DNA from: Silene conica
Lineage: Eukaryota > Streptophyta > Magnoliopsida > Caryophyllales > Caryophyllaceae
DNA length: 64,000 bases
Direction of reading: 5' to 3'
Assembly: GCA_029255685.2 (NCBI GenBank)
Contig: CM055312.2
Location: 78,746,369-78,810,368, forward strand
In this document: positions 37,138-48,522 of the stretch, piece after piece
Position numbering within the stretch: the stretch's first letter is position 1
How the letters are laid out: each line of letters starts with the position of its first letter
The notes under the pieces: model-generated
Databases searched by the model: none
What the model saw: the letters and a program-made list of their open reading frames with translations, nothing else
Told to the model about the DNA's origin: nothing
Translations under genes and position numbers: made by a program

Positions 37138-37315
37138 ATGTCTCGCTTGTGACGGATATTATTAAAGACGAATGCACTTTTCCTGCAAAAAAAAAAAAAA
37201 ACAAGTGGGGCAAAATGGATCACCTCATGGGTTGTGCCACTCGCATAAAATGAGAGACATGTTATTATCCGTTCTCTGCTTGCCACAAATAGTGTCTGTC
37301 TTCGATGAGAATTTG
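37138..37315. mobile_element. Dispersed MITE family member
   Basis: TCGCTTGTGACGGATATTAT at the left and TCTTCGATGAGAATTTGT at the right, with the block order of 17652 and 52155. Confidence 0.45.
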
Positions 37316-37565
37316 TAAACTAACCGAGTAAAGTCACTAACCCAAAATAATTTGAACCAATCCGAAAAACTAATTTGCCAAAAAAAAACTCAATTAGCCA
37401 AAACACATTTTCCTCCCATAGCACGACTCGTTATACAAGTACTTTTGTCTCAATTTTATAACGGGTAAAATAGTAAAATACTATCGATGTGGGTCGATAA
37501 AATAAAGTAGATTATTACTCTATAGACAATTAACTTTTATCATTTATTACACAGGAATAATTTTT

Positions 37566-38165
37566 GAGTAATAGGTAAGATGAGGGACTCAACTTTTGGT
37601 TTTTTTACAAATAAGGGACTCGACTTTCAAATTGTACAGTTAGAGGACTCAAAGGTTAAAACTAACGGAATGTCCAAATTTATTGACAAAAAGGTGTACT
37701 GTCATCTAAATAATATCAGTAGGTTTGATTTTTGTATATTTGATTATTAAAGCATATATAATTATTGTTATACATAAAAGATTGTTACTTAAGAAAATAT
37801 GAAGAAATTTAAAGAAACGCCCATTCTAAGAACTCCATATAAAATAAGGGATTTATGTAAAAAAAAATTGAAATAGATTAATTTCACAAAAGAAAACTTA
37901 AATTGAACAACTATTAGAAATAATTAGTATCACTTACTTGATTGTTTCTGCAGGAACGATAATTTTTCTAGGTTTGGAGGAGATGAAGAGGGTTTTTGAG
38001 TTTGGAGGAGATGAAGAGGGTTTTGTGTAAAATAATATCAGTAGGTTTGATTTAACGGCAAAGATAACGGTGTTATAAGAGAGTCCTCTAACTGTACAAT
38101 TTCAAAGTTGAGTCCCTTATCTGTAAAAAAATTCATAATTGAGTCCCTTATGTTACCTATTACTC
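37566..38165. mobile_element. Mutator-type MITE with 9-10 bp target duplication
   Basis: TIRs of about 95 bases: GAGTAATAGGTAAGATGAGG at the left, complement of the right end GAGTAATAGGTAACATAAGG. AATAATTTTT flanks both ends (37556-37565 and 38166-38175). 600 bp, no coding region. It ends 345 bases before the start codon of the oxidoreductase gene, so it may lie within that promoter. Confidence 0.85.
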
Positions 38166-38510
38166 AATAATTTTTAACTTGCAGAAGATTTGCAACCAAA
38201 TATGGTTTTCGTAATAAACAAGAATTTGTGTTATAAAAATACATGAGTTATTATTTGAGACATGACTTCTGGAGATTACTTTAGTATTTTGGTAGACTAG
38301 AAGATTCTGGTGAATGGTGATTGCAAAATTAGTGGTGTCAAGAAGTGAACATATAGTAATCACAACTTAATTAAATCAACATCGTACATTTCTTCCTATT
38401 TTAATTCCATACCCTTTACAAAAACATATAAATTTCTTCTAAAAAAATACTAAGCTGATAAATTATTAGACAAAATACAAATTGTTTTTTATTAATTATT
38501 AACTGAAAAC

Positions 38511-41500
38511 ATGCTGAGTTGTTGGAAGATCAACCCTTACTTTCCGTTAAAAACATGCTACAACAATAATAAAAGTAGAAGATTATTTTTACGCAAAGCA
38601 GAAAATTCTCAAACTCAACAGAGTCTTCATGCAAAGAAGAACACTAGGAAGAAAATATTGGTAGTTGGGTCGGGTTGGGCCGGGCTTGGCGCTGCCCATC
38701 ACCTAACCAAACAGGTCTTTAATATTTTCTACAACTTTTCATTTTAAAGTTTAGTAAGGGTTGCTTGCGACGGGTCATCATTTATGACGGATATTTTGTG
38801 AGGTAAAATAGATACAAAATGTGTTAGTGGAGAGAGGCACCACATGAATAGTGTCGGAGAGAGAAAACGTAGGTATTTTGTGAGAGGAAACGGTATCCGT
38901 CTCAAGTTTGTGATGGATAACGCCGTCACAAATAAGAATTTGTGTTTAAAGTTTTAGTAGTCGAGGATTTAGGGGTTAGTAAAGGCGCTTGTCCGTTGAA
39001 GAATGAAAAATGTGAAATATTTGGATTTTTTTCAAGTTTTCCTTGTGCCATTATTTGTCCGCCCCGCTGATCATAAATCACGATTCCACTAGTGAGAGTT
39101 CGATGAGATTGATAAAAGTTTACAGTATGTTGAATATATGATGATGTTCAGGGTTTTGAGGTAACTGTTGTTGAAGGGGGAATTGAATCTGGGTTTTCTA
39201 GTTATAGTCCAGATGATGTTGGCATTCAAGGTAATATTTAGTCATTTCTTTGTTATATTTAATTTGTTATTTTGATTTTAATGAAGTGTTGTGTCTGTGA
39301 TTACACATTTGCATGTCACTGACTCACTGTCATTGTCCCACCTCGAAAGTTTGAAGTTAAACTTCAAAGTTTAAAGGTCACTGAAAATGGCCGTGATGGC
39401 ACGACTAGATTCGTAGTTTGGACTTGGGAGGCTGAAAATTTCAGGAGAGTGAACTGCTTTTCGTTTTTGCATATTGTGAATCAAGACCTCTGGGTACTAA
39501 ATTGAGTAAAACTGTGGTGGAGTGAATTTAGTTGAATTAAAAATTATTTTTTTGAAGAAATTAATCGACGATAATTGATTAAACATAAATAAAATCCAAC
39601 GAAATATAGTCAAGCAAAATTTAAAAGAGCTGAAATTAAGCTAATAAATATCACATGAAAATCCCATATTGGAGGAGTTACTCCACCCATTGTTTTAGGA
39701 TTAAACATTGCAACCATAACTATGCCCATACTAGGTCGTCACCTTGCTTGCTCATGCTAATGATGCCCTAAAATATGATTGAGTTACTAATTTTGGTGAC
39801 CTTGAAATTTGACAAAACTTTCGTTATTTAGTTGATGACCTAGTTCGTAATCTTGTGGTTAGAAGGCTGAAAATTGGTTAAGATAACTAAGGTGAAATTA
39901 ATAGTAAAAATGTTTTGAATTTCTTGTGCACTAGTTGATAAGTTGCAGTTAATTGTTTTGAATTGACCAAGTGCTACAACATGTTATGTTGTGAACCATA
40001 TCACGAAGGGACAAAAACTATGACATGTTCTACTATTGCATTAATTTGCAAGACATGTTACCATGTTTAAAGTGGATGAGCATACACAATTCTTGTACTG
40101 TAATCTTTAGTGTCGCGTGTTTAAAAGTGATTTGAAATTTTTATTCGCTTATTGTATATGGATAATTGCCGATTTGAGTTAATGTTCGTATTTCAGGCTT
40201 CTGGTACCCCTACCGCAATATATTTAGCCTTGTCGATGAGCTTGGAATACAGCCATTCACAAGTTGGATGAGATCCGATCAGTATTCCGAGGAAGGATTG
40301 GAGGTATTACAACCAGCTGCTTTGAGTTGTCTTAGGTCATTTAGATGACTTGTGTTGAGAATTTATGCCTTGAATTTGTGTCGAAGACGGATTAAGCTAA
40401 GTGTCTTATTAAGACTTGGTTTCTTAGTTTATTTATGGTAGGAGAATCTTGAATTAGATTAGGAAACTATTATATTAGTTTCCTAATAGTCTTTGGTTTC
40501 TAATTAGGTTAGATATTTTATCTTGGGTGGAATAAGTATATAAAGACCCAAGTATTATTCTAGGTTAATTAGAAGAGACAAAGAAGAGAGAGATTTGAGA
40601 GCACAATAAAGAGGGTCAATTTGTGAGGTTTCTTCCGGAGAAGAAAACTCAGTTTGTCTCAGGCCCTATTATTGAGGTTCGTCTGTCTTTGAAGATTGGA
40701 GGAGTTTGTTTAGATCTTGGTTGGCCTCAAGATAATTTGTCCTCCGTCTTATTTGGGTAGTCTCTTTTGTTCCCTTTGAGACTACCATATCTGTTGGTAG
40801 AATAGGGTATACTTTTGGCTCATATTGAGCGCGTGTGTACCGGTCTACTGTTGTACTATTTTCTCCATTATAGTGAAGTTTGATCTCCTTGCAGGGTGGA
40901 CGTAGCCAGTTATTTTACTGGTGAACCACGTAATTCCTTGTGTCAACTTTATTTACATTCGTTATTTATTGTTCTTATCACCTTATCAATTAACTATTTG
41001 GGTAACGGGACGCCTCCGTTACAACAACTTGCATTAATGTCATTTACTCACCCATGTCACACAGCCTCTGTAGCGTCTGATGCAACTGGATGTTTGTCGG
41101 ATTGTCGGCTATATAGATACACAACTCTGGTGTTGCGTTGAGTTGTTGACATTAAGCAAATTGTCTGAGTAACATTGTACATATTCTACATAAGCTCGCT
41201 ATTTGAAAATCCGTTTTGACATAATATGATAATGCAGGTAGAGTTTCCCATATTCCAAGATGGCCCTCAGTTACCAACTCCTCTAGCACCCCTAACGCAG
41301 ACCCAAGTATGTTCCGGCTGATTGTTACTTATTACTAAATTATTTACCAAGATAAAGTTCCTAGGAGGTTATGCTCGACAATGCTAAGCTTCCCAACATT
41401 CTTTGCAGTTCACTCGGCTACCGATGCTAGATGTTTTAACTTCAATTCCTTTAATGGCTGCTGGTAAGTTCTACTAAAGCTAAGTTCTCCTATTATCAAG

Positions 41501-44480
41501 TTTTAAATGATGGATTAGTCTGTTTTTTTATCGGCCTCATTTGATTTTGATGATCAAAATATGTGCACTTCACATTATCTCGTCACATGTTGGTTTAGAC
41601 GAGGAACAAAATGGCAGCACTTCACTTTTCAACCTGTATCAACTTTTTTTTTTTTCCTTTTTTTCTCATGCAGTGATAGATTTTGACTACACTGATTCAG
41701 CATGGCAAAAATACGATCCAAGTAAGGGTTGATTTTCATCTTACAGCGACCATGTTGCTACATCTCAGATGATTTTCTTCAATGTCTTGACTTCAAAACA
41801 ACTTCAAAATCTCAGTTACTGCAAGGGAGCTTTTAAGACAGTTTGGATGCTCAGAAAAGCTGTACCGAAATGTTATTGATCCATTGTTAGAAGTGCGTTT
41901 ATATGCACCGGCTGAGCAACTCAGTGCAGCAGCAACTCTGGCTGTGCTATACTATTATGTTGCTGCTCACCAGGTTTGATGCATTTGGTTCTTGTTTCCC
42001 CGTTGGTCATTAAATAATCATGAATCCTATCTATTAGCCACCTCCGTTCAAATCATTTGTTGAGGTGTCTTAGTCGTCATTTGCTTATTTTTCTACTTTG
42101 AAAATGTTTTTAATATGTAAATTGGTTTTCCAATTGGTCTACTAATTCCTTCTTGGTCTAGTAAAGCCGTAAAGGTAAACAAATGATCTATATGAAGGAG
42201 GTAATAAACAACAATTACATTACATTAATGCCTCAAGGGATCCCGCATATGGCAAGGTAAGAGGCTCAAATGTAAACCACAGTACGTTACCTGTCTTAGC
42301 AACACAGATTGACTGGAAAAATTCAGAATTAAAATTGCATTTAGTGAGCCATTTTGCTATCCTTTGTCCATAACGTTTTTGACATTACTGGGAATGAAAA
42401 AACTAACAATTTTGTAATACGGGCAGAAAAACTTTGATATGGTCTTTTGTCGTGGAAGTGTGAGGGAAAAGATATTCGAACCATGGAGAGGATTGTTGAA
42501 AAGCAACGGGTGTGAATTTCGCAGAGGAAGAGGAGTAACAGATTTCTTCTTCAATGAGAAAACAGGTTGCATTTCTGAAGTGCTTTGTGGGAATGACAGG
42601 ATCAAAGCTGATGCTGTAATCCTGGCTGTTGGTGTCTCTACTTTTCAGGAGATTGTACAAAGAAGGTTAGTCATGTCATCTAACTTTAAAAAAACAATGA
42701 TACTTGACTAATTTAGATTTAAAGCCGAGGGTCTTGACATCTACTGAACATCCCCCAAGTTTCATAGTAATTTTTCGAGAAGCACAAGATTTATTTATTT
42801 ACCTAACATTAATAAAAACTTTGGCTTCTATGTGGTCAAAATTCTTGTTCTAGGCGTATGGTTGATTATACTTAAAAGCGAGTCAGCTAGGTTTCTATAG
42901 TTCAGCAATGTTCTAATATATTCATTCATTTAATTTATTGCCATCTTCATTTTAGTTCAGCTCTATGCATGAAGGAGGAGTTCCTGAAAGTTTTAAATTT
43001 GGCCAGTATCGATGCACTCTCTGTGAAGCTTCGTCTAGATAAAAAGGTGCTTTGAGAAAAATTACATTTGTTTTTACCAATTTGGAGAGAGATCTGATTT
43101 CATGTAGATATCCTGTAATCTTACTCTGAAAACGAACCTTGTCATAAAATGTATGAAAGAAATGATCTTCACCTTCAAAGGTTTCTAAATTTAATCAATA
43201 TATATATCAAAGAGACAAAGAGTCAAAGACTAATCTCTTTTTGTCAACATTGTGACAGATCAACATTCCAAAACCATGTAATGTGTGCTCGGGTTTTGAT
43301 GCAATAACCGGCTGGACATTCTTTGATTTGAATGCTATCTATGACGAGTTTGAAAATGAAGAAGTGACAGTGCTACAAGCTGATTTTGTAAGATTATATC
43401 ATGCGCATCTTTGCACTTTCAGCTGTTTTTCTCTATGGTGTAAAGGAAGTCACAAAGACAACTTTATTTCTGGTTCAGACAAGTTTCGAAGGATAGTCAC
43501 GAGTATCACCAAACAAGGACTAGATTATTTCAGTGTCTTCTAATGCAACTTATCTTGGTCTTGCAGTATCATGCAAATACTTTCCTGCCACTTAATGACG
43601 AACAAATCTCTGCCAAAGTCATATCATACCTTTCGAAATGTCTCTTGGATCTCAAAGGTGCTCGGGTCATTGACAAGGAGATAACAAGATTCTCAAAGTC
43701 CTTGACTCACTTCTTTCCAGGTTGAAAAATTTTGCAGACCCTTTCCCTTAGGTTTTACCTACAATAGATGCTTGCTTATTTGTGTACCGATAGCATTTTC
43801 AAAACTTGAAATGTCCATTTTCGTCTCATTTTTTTAACAGGATCTTACAAGTACTCACTGGCTGGCGCAACATCTTTTCCAAATCTCTTCATGGCAGGAG
43901 ATTGGATCATTTCTAGACATGGTTCATGGTCACAGGTTTGCCATCTATAATCAGTTTAGGTGTTCAGACACATATGAGAGCAACCCACTACCCATATACC
44001 CGTATATATTTTTCAATGAGGAAAGGAAAACAGATTGATCATTTAGAATAGGACCAGGCGACCAGCCTATCCCGTCATTGTGAATGATAGAACCTAGAGA
44101 GGCCATGTAATTATACTACAAAATTCTTGAATATTTAGGTTGGTCCGACTTATGAGATCGTCACATGGAAGGCTCAATCTAAAAGCCACTTCGTGCTTGC
44201 TACAGGGAGTGACGACTAATGTAACATTGTAACATGAAGTACATGAATATTTGGGTGTTTAGGCTAATGTTCCAAGCTCTATATCTTATTGTAGGAGAAA
44301 TCCTATGTGACAGGGCTGGAAGCTGCAAATAGAGTGGTGGATTATCTCGGGGAAGGAAATTTTGCAAAAATCATTCCGGTTGATGAGGATGAGCCCCATA
44401 TCGTAGCACTTCGTAACTTAAATAGAAGTTTGAAAGATCTCAGGGGCCAGCTTCCATTGTCTGATTATTTCCTTCAGTGA
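38511..44480 (+). CDS. Plastid-type FAD-dependent oxidoreductase (amine oxidase / carotenoid desaturase-like)
   Basis: Thirteen exons, all GT/AG, phases consistent, 537 aa: 38511-38714, 39152-39230, 40197-40303, 41238-41306, 41409-41463, 41674-41721, 41816-41973, 42427-42665, 42956-43046, 43259-43387, 43567-43720, 43841-43935, 44295-44480. Residues 48-64 (KKILVVGSGWAGLGAAHHL) are the FAD-binding beta-alpha-beta motif GxGxxG, followed by GFEVTVVEGG. The C-terminal FAD contact is FPNLFMAGDWI (457-467) with KSYVTGLEAANRVV. The N-terminus is basic and Ser/Asn-rich, fitting a plastid transit peptide. The fold belongs to the amine-oxidase / phytoene-desaturase superfamily. It is not clearly PDS, ZDS or CRTISO; I believe it is the less-studied plant and cyanobacterial group that includes Arabidopsis At3g09580. 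Substrate unknown. Intron 1 holds a MITE, intron 3 a copia solo LTR. Exon 13 has pseudogene copies at 50715 and 61145. Confidence 0.9.
38757..38945. mobile_element. MITE in intron 1 of the oxidoreductase
   Basis: GGGTTGCTTGCGACGGGTCA at the left and GCCGTCACAAATAAGAATTT at the right, near-inverted, same family as 17652. Confidence 0.45.
40353..41026 (+). mobile_element. Solo LTR of a Ty1/copia element in intron 3
   Basis: 674 bp, begins TGTTGAGAATT and ends CCGTTACAACA (TGTTG/CAACA inverted ends). The 5-base duplication ACTTG flanks it (40348-40352, 41027-41031). A TATATAAAG box is at 40538 and the copia-type block GTGAACCACGTAATTCCTTG at 40920. It lies in the same direction as the host gene, so its promoter and polyadenylation signals could affect the transcript. 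Confidence 0.93.
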
Positions 44481-44842
44481 ATGGTGAGATCAAATTCACT
44501 CGTTAACAGCAAGATAGCTGGTCATGTATATTTCCTTATGAGCAAGCTAGACCTCAGATGATATTATGATAATATGATGAATAGACTTGTACAAGTAAAT
44601 ATATTCATTTCAAATGTACCTGTCAAAATTATGTGTCGTGACTAGTGAGAGGTATGGTCGTATGGATAAGCTAAAATGATTTTTTTGCGTAAACTTGTCC
44701 GGTGTCATTTCTAGGGAGTTTCAATATACTTTTGGCATATTATCTTACTTTCTCAGGGGCACCAAAGTAACAAAGCGAGTGGTGGTGACCTGAATATGGA
44801 ACAATGATAATCAGTGAATAGTTGCTTAAGAGACTTATTTAT

Positions 44843-44893
44843 GTCCCACATCGCTACAATAGAAGAACAAACTTATGAAAGAGGTTATAAAAT
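44843..44893 (+). promoter_or_regulatory. U4 gene 1 promoter: USE and TATA
   Basis: USE GTCCCACATCG (44843-44853) is a perfect match to the plant consensus RTCCCACATCG. TATA GTTATAAAA begins at 44884. The 30-base gap is the Pol II class spacing. Confidence 0.93.
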
Positions 44894-44919
44894 AAACGTG
44901 TAGCTCCAACTGTGAAAGT

Positions 44920-45073
44920 ATCTTTGCGCTTGGGGCAATGACGCAGCTAGTGAGGTACTAACCGAGGCGCGTCAATTGCTGGTTGAAAACTATTTCCAAA
45001 CCCCCTCTTCAGCCTGGGCTTGTCCTTGGCTGTTGAGAATTTCTGGAAGGGCTCCCTCTTTAGAGGGTAAAGC
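44920..45073 (+). ncRNA. U4: U4 spliceosomal snRNA, copy 1
   Basis: Starts ATCTTTGCGCTTGGGGCAAT, the 5' end of plant U4, whose stem I and II regions pair with U6. The U4 5' stem-loop (GACGCAGC...GAGGCGCGTC), the ATTGCTGGTTGAAAACTATT block, a central stem CAGCC/GGCTG, the Sm-like GAGAATTTCTGG and a terminal CCCTC-TTTA-GAGGG hairpin follow in order. Directly downstream CA-N6-AGTACAA (45078-45092) matches the plant snRNA 3' box exactly. The gene starts 440 bases after the oxidoreductase stop codon on the same strand. With an intact promoter and 3' box it should be expressed. The 3' end is estimated. Confidence 0.93.
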
Positions 45074-45560
45074 TCTACAATTCTTAGTACAATTTTTTGC
45101 TTAACGCCACTGACCCATTAAGAGCTGGGTCACTGTTGCAAGAGCTAGGTTGGTTAACTTTGGTGGACAGGTTATTTGAGTTGGTGAATTTTATCAGGAG
45201 TATTTAAGTGTTAGACATGGTCAGGACTCGGGAGTGTGGGTCGCGCTGGTCTGCTTAGTGAGCTGCTTCGAGCTCGGTCTACGTGTTCACAGTCTCCTCT
45301 TGCGGTTGGCTCCAAGCCCAACTTGTCCGTGGGTCGGCATAGCCCAACCTAAACTGTCCATGTGGATACATTTAGAAAGAAAAGGATCGCTTTGTTTTGC
45401 ATAATGGCAGGCTTGTTTAGCTTAACCCCAGTGCCAAATCTTTAGCTTTCAACTTTTACATGTAGATAATTTTTTCAGAATGTAGGACACGCACAAAGGA
45501 AAATGATGATTTTTTCGACCTTTATTCAGTTCAGATCATCATCACAAGTTTGTCAAATAC

Positions 45561-45582
45561 ATATATATATATATATATATAC
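45561..45582. repeat. (AT)n microsatellite
   Basis: Uninterrupted AT dinucleotides between U4-1 and U5-1; absent from the duplicate block at about 47980. Confidence 0.9.
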
Positions 45583-46177
45583 TCATTTAAAGCGATAACA
45601 TTGTACTGTAGGTCAAAATTTGAAACCGATCATTTACTATCACTTCTTATGGGCATACTTTGAGTGTCTAGTATTTTATCAATGACTAGCCTAATAACAA
45701 GAGCGCTTGCTTCATCGAGCTAACTTGGGGCACCATTCAAATCAATGTGCATAAGTATGGTCGCTCGTATGTAACTAGTCTGGGTCCAACACTCCTACTT
45801 CATACCTATAATAAAATGCGGAGTATATTATATGAATAGATTTTAGTGTTTTTGTTTCTACAACTTTATAGACTTTTTTAATACGATTATCTTTTAAACC
45901 AATCTATGAGTTAATATAACTTGGTTCAAGTTTCTTACCTATCACAAATGCTAGGTTGGGTAAAGTACTACTTAATCCTCTTTTGTTTTGTGAGATAACT
46001 TTTGTTGAAATTTTGGACAATAAAAATTGAAATTCTTAATCCTCTTTTGTTTTGTGATATAGATCATTATTTATTATATATGATGATAATCATAAAGGAA
46101 GTGATATTAAAAAGGGATTATCAGATAGAGGTAGATGGAATGAAGACAGCAAGAGAAAGCATGAATAAATGAAACCA

Positions 46178-46228
46178 GTACCACATTAGAGAAATGACTT
46201 GAACCAAGTTAGGATCTTCTTTTATAAA
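46178..46228 (+). promoter_or_regulatory. U5 gene 1 promoter: variant USE and TATA
   Basis: GTACCACATTA (46178-46188) departs from the USE consensus at three positions. TATA TTTATAAA starts at 46221, 32 bases later, which is Pol II spacing. U5-2 has the same variant. Confidence 0.7.
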
Positions 46229-46253
46229 CGACAGTACTCTCCTCTAATTCCCC

Positions 46254-46379
46254 ACGCAGCTATGCAATGAGCACAAAGCGAACTATTCTTTCGCCTTTTA
46301 CTAAAGAATACCGTGTGCTCGTTGCTTATTAAGTAGCATACGCTTATTTTTGGAGGATTCTCTTTACTAAGGGGGATCC
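46254..46379 (+). ncRNA. U5: U5 spliceosomal snRNA, copy 1
   Basis: ACGCAGCTATGCAATGAGC starts the RNA. The invariant loop I CGCCTTTTACTAAAG, which contacts both exons during splicing, is intact. Stem GCAATGAGCAC/GTGCTCGTTGC closes correctly. Sm site TTATTTTTGGAGG is followed by a 3' hairpin GGATTCTC.../...GGGGATCC. Downstream CATTACAGTTTTA resembles the 3' box. The start is placed about 25 bases after TATA. Confidence 0.93.
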
Positions 46380-46467
46380 AACATTACAGTTTTAGATTCT
46401 GGTCCAATAAGTTGGTAAATTTTATGCGTGATATTTTTGAGTTGTTTTGTAAATTCAGATCTTGGTA

Positions 46468-46856
46468 ATAAAATTTGGGATTAATTGATAGGGATACTCT
46501 GAACTACGAGTGAACTGTTTAAAATATTCTAAACTTTATTTTAACTATCAATATAACCAACTAATGCACTCATTCGCTTTGAATAGAATTTGTGGTTTTG
46601 TTAACTTATTGTAGCATTTTTAATAGTGTGATTCGGTGAATAGATTAACAGAGAAGTAAAAGGAGGAGGACGGGTTAATGAAATGTTAGAAATTTCTTCG
46701 CTTATTTAGCATAGCAGGTAACATATCATATATATAATAAAAGCAAATGAGAGCATTAGTTGGTTACATTGGTAGTTAAAATAGAGTTTGGAGTATTTTG
46801 AGCAGGACACCAATAATTCAGATTATTCTTATCAATTAATCCTAAAATTTATTTAT
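46468..46856. repeat. Foldback repeat next to U5-1
   Basis: 46468-46590 is near-complementary to 46730-46856. Example: ATAACCAACTAATGCACTCA against TGAGAGCATTAGTTGGTTAC. Arms are about 120 bases with a ~140-base spacer. It is absent beside U5-2, so it inserted after that duplication or was lost there. Confidence 0.7.
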
Positions 46857-48321
46857 GCATCTGAAGTTTGGGAAAACCATGAAAGTTAATTTTATAAAGG
46901 GGTAAAATTAATTGACTCTAAAATATAACAGGGGGCAATAATAGAAATTTTTCACTACATTTATATAATACCTTAGACAATAAGAACAAAATCAGTATAA
47001 TAATCGTATGCCTTGGACAATAAGAACAAAATCACTAAAATAATCGTACACCTATACTAGTCCAACTCTGAAGGTATCTTTCCTCGCCTATATTAGTCCA
47101 GCTTTGAAGGTATCTTTCCTCACCTATATTAGTCCAACGGGGTATTTATAAACATATTGGTCAAACCAATGCTATGAATATATATAAATAATTTTTTTAA
47201 ATAAAATAAGAATATTGTCACACAAGTTTGAGTTGCTCACGAGCTTCTCTAGAAAAACTAATATTAGCTCAACTTGACTCCTTAAGTTATCAAGTCGAAC
47301 CAAAGCTCGAGTGCTAGCGGTCTTGTTTCAATATTCACGGATAAAAAAGGGTAAGAAAGTGCATAATCTTTTAGCTGCTTTGCAAAATAAAATAAATCGT
47401 GTCATTGAGTATACCGAGTTTAGGCCAACCCTCTCACCTAATATTAGACATGGACACAAGTGTGGGTTGGTATGCCCTAGTTAGCGGGCTGCTTGGAGCT
47501 CGGCCAACGTGTTCATCCGTACGAACTCAATAAGCGGGCCAAGCTCGGTTTAGAGTTCCCGAAGTTCTCTAAAAATTATGGGTTCATGGTCCACTTGACG
47601 CGCGACCGACTGTTGGCTTCTCCTAGCCAGTTGAACCATAGGACTCTCTTTTCCTTTTCATTTGTTTTTTTAATGTCGCATTTACCTAAAACCTGCTCGG
47701 CTCTACTTCTCACTAAAGACCACTTTATGGTCCATCTTCCTAAGCCCAAGCCGCCTATAAATCGACATGACCCAACCTTAAACTGACACGTGGTTACATC
47801 TAGAAAATAGGATTGCTTCGTGTATTTTGTATAGCCGGGTTGTTTGGCTGACCCATTGCCAAACCGTTAACTCTCATCTTATACATATAAATATATTTTT
47901 TGAAGTATAAGACACGCAAAGAAAAGTTGTGATTTTGTTCACCTCAAATCAATTCATCATACATCTGTCAAATACACATACTCGTTTAGAGCTACAACAT
48001 TATACGGAGTACTTGTATTTAGAATTTTTAACGGATCATTTATACAAGTCATTATATGATATTGCGCATACTTTTTAAACTTATCTTAGGAGAATGCTTG
48101 CTTCAGCTTGCTCGGCCTCGAGCTAACTTGGGGCGCCATTCAAACTCGCTCCTTCTATCAAAATCAATGTGCATAAAATATGGCTGCTCGTACGTAACTA
48201 GCTAGTCTGGGTAAGTGGAGTGATAACTGGTAATTATAAAGGAAGTGAGATTAAAAAGGAATTATTAGATAGAGGTAGATGGAATGTAGACAGCGAGAGA
48301 ATGGATGAAGAAATGAAGCCA

Positions 48322-48372
48322 GTACCACATTAGAGAAATGACTTGAACCAACTTAGGATCTTCTGTTATAAA
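48322..48372 (+). promoter_or_regulatory. U5 gene 2 promoter
   Basis: GTACCACATTA (48322-48332) and GTTATAAAA (48365), 32 bases apart, as in U5-1. Confidence 0.7.
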
Positions 48373-48398
48373 AGGCAGAACTCTCCTCATAAATTCTC

Positions 48399-48522
48399 AC
48401 GCAGCTATGCAATGAGCACAAAGCGAACTATTCTTTCGCCTTTTACTAAAGAATACCGTGTGCTCGTTGTTTATAAGTAGCATACGTTAATTTTTGGAGG
48501 ATTTCCCTTACTAAGGGGATCC
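48399..48522 (+). ncRNA. U5: U5 spliceosomal snRNA, copy 2
   Basis: Identical to U5-1 through loop I and up to the end of GTGTGCTCGTTG. It differs in the variable stem (GTTTATAAGTAG) and in the 3' hairpin, where GGATTTCCCTT pairs with AAGGGGATCC. Sm site TAATTTTTGGAGG is canonical. CATTACAGTTTAC follows as a likely 3' box. All landmarks needed for function are present. Confidence 0.93.

Noticed and set aside
47493..47786. 97-codon frame in the U5 duplicate block
   Set aside because: Not open in the sister block at 45260 and no family resemblance; flanking sequence of the snRNA cluster.
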